Shown piece after piece: positions 5,725 to 6,361 of a stretch of DNA of 6,361 nt. The notes under the pieces are model-generated. The model worked only from the letters and a program-made list of their open reading frames with translations, did no database searches and was not told the origin of the DNA. Source of the DNA: Bacillota bacterium. Lineage in GTDB: Bacteria; Bacillota; Clostridia; Saccharofermentanales; DTU023. The stretch's first letter is position 1. Each line of letters opens with the position of its first letter. Made by a program: the position numbers and the translations under genes. The stretch is taken from NCBI GenBank assembly GCA_023388605.1, contig JAEWFX010000061.1:1-6361 (forward strand), written 5' to 3'.

Positions 5725-6361
5725 ATGGATTATTCAATTATCGAGAGACAGGATCCAGAAATTTTTCAGGCCATAGAGCAAGAATTAGGTAGACAACAAA
5801 ACAAGATAGAATTGATCGCTTCAGAGAATTTCGTTTCGCCAGCAGTGATGGCTGCACAAGGATCTATCCTGACCAATAAATACGCAGAAGGTTATCCAGC
5901 TAAGCGTTACTACGGTGGCTGTGAGTATGTAGATATAGTTGAAGATTTGGCCATCGCTCGCTGTAAAGAATTATTTGGTGCAGAGCATGTCAATGTCCAG
6001 CCACATTCAGGCACACAGGCTAACACTGCTGTCTATTTCGCTATGCTAGAGCCTGGCGATACTATTTTGGGCATGGATTTATCTCATGGTGGCCATCTTA
6101 CACACGGTATGCACATCAATATTTCTGGTAAGTATTTCCGTGCTGAATCTTATCAAGTAGAGGAAGATAGCTACCTCATCGATTACGATAAATTGTTGCA
6201 AAGAGCACTGGAGATAAAACCTAAGATGATCGTAGCTGGTGCCAGCGCCTATGCACGACAACTAGATTTTAAGAAGTTTAGAGAGATAGCAGATGCATGC
6301 GGTGCATACCTTTTAGTCGATATGGCTCATATAGCTGGTCTGGTTGCTGCAGGTGAGCATC
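5725..6361 (+). CDS. glyA: Serine hydroxymethyltransferase, N-terminal part (3' end outside window)
   Basis: The first 212 codons plus one base are present; the family is normally about 410-430 residues, so roughly half is missing to the right, including the PLP-binding lysine. GlyA interconverts serine plus tetrahydrofolate with glycine plus 5,10-methylenetetrahydrofolate, the main one-carbon source. Diagnostic blocks are I-E-L-I-A-S-E-N-F-V-S (28-38), Y-A-E-G-Y-P-A-K-R-Y-Y-G-G (53-65), V-N-V-Q-P-H-S-G-T-Q-A-N (89-100), D-L-S-H-G-G-H-L-T-H-G (118-128, with His124 expected to stack on PLP), I-V-A-G-A-S-A-Y, and V-D-M-A-H-I-A-G-L-V-A-A-G (198-210, with Asp199 binding the cofactor ring). Nothing in the visible half is missing or broken. 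It follows thiI with no intervening base. GlyA is PLP-dependent like the aminotransferase and desulfurase in the same run, but no direct pathway step with ThiI is known, so the linkage may be only transcriptional. Confidence 0.97.
   Translation, partial: MDYSIIERQDPEIFQAIEQELGRQQNKIELIASENFVSPAVMAAQGSILTNKYAEGYPAKRYYGGCEYVDIVEDLAIARCKELFGAEHVNVQPHSGTQANTAVYFAMLEPGDTILGMDLSHGGHLTHGMHINISGKYFRAESYQVEEDSYLIDYDKLLQRALEIKPKMIVAGASAYARQLDFKKFREIADACGAYLLVDMAHIAGLVAAGEH

Larger units (their letters stand above)
1..6361 (+). other. Probable single transcription unit of seven genes, open at both ends
   Basis: All seven genes face the same way. Junctions are 8, 8 and 9 bases apart, then two 1-base overlaps, then a zero-base junction. 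No gap could hold a stand-alone promoter, operator or hairpin terminator, so one message is the simplest reading. Internal promoters inside coding sequence remain possible. Promoter and terminator lie outside the window. Confidence 0.75.

Noticed and set aside
6079..6261. 60-codon minus-strand open frame
   Set aside because: It is antisense to conserved glyA sequence and has no recognisable feature.

Overview
The window is a dense, single-direction gene run on the + strand. Seven coding regions abut or overlap with gaps of 9 bases or fewer, so almost every base is coding. Moderate-to-low GC, strong AGGAGG/GGAGGT ribosome binding sites, a ThiI without a rhodanese domain paired with a dedicated cysteine desulfurase, and a Tgt C-terminal region resembling Bacillus/Streptococcus enzymes all suggest a Bacillota-type bacterium. 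The class or genus cannot be fixed from this window. Three of the six visible stop codons are TAG, which is unusual for a low-GC Bacillota genome but is a small sample.

Layout, left to right: (1) the 3' end of a YraN/UPF0102 gene (2-277, 5' end outside the window); (2) a PLP-dependent aspartate aminotransferase of the Corynebacterium AspT-like subgroup (286-1461); (3) tgt, tRNA-guanine transglycosylase (1470-2606); (4) a GntR/HutC-type repressor with a UTRA ligand domain (2616-3389); (5) a NifS/NifZ-like cysteine desulfurase (3389-4537, 1-base overlap with the previous gene); (6) thiI, tRNA 4-thiouridine synthase (4537-5724, 1-base overlap); (7) the first 212 codons of glyA, serine hydroxymethyltransferase (5725 to beyond the window end, zero-base gap).

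Functional reading: two genes make tRNA modifications, tgt for the queuosine precursor at wobble position 34 and thiI for 4-thiouridine at position 8. The cysteine desulfurase directly upstream is the probable sulfur donor for ThiI. The aminotransferase and GlyA are central amino-acid enzymes, and with the desulfurase they make three PLP enzymes in one run. The ligand-responsive GntR gene in the middle is the only dedicated regulator. Its ligand and operator cannot be read here, and the promoter of the run must lie upstream of the window unless there are internal promoters inside coding sequence.

I see no mobile element, CRISPR array, RNA gene, terminator or phage signature, and no gene-free stretch over 9 bases. 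The most unusual points are the divergent active-site surroundings of the cysteine desulfurase, the short N-terminus of the aminotransferase, and the embedding of a UTRA regulator between two tRNA-modification functions. I found no convincing evidence for a wholly new system.
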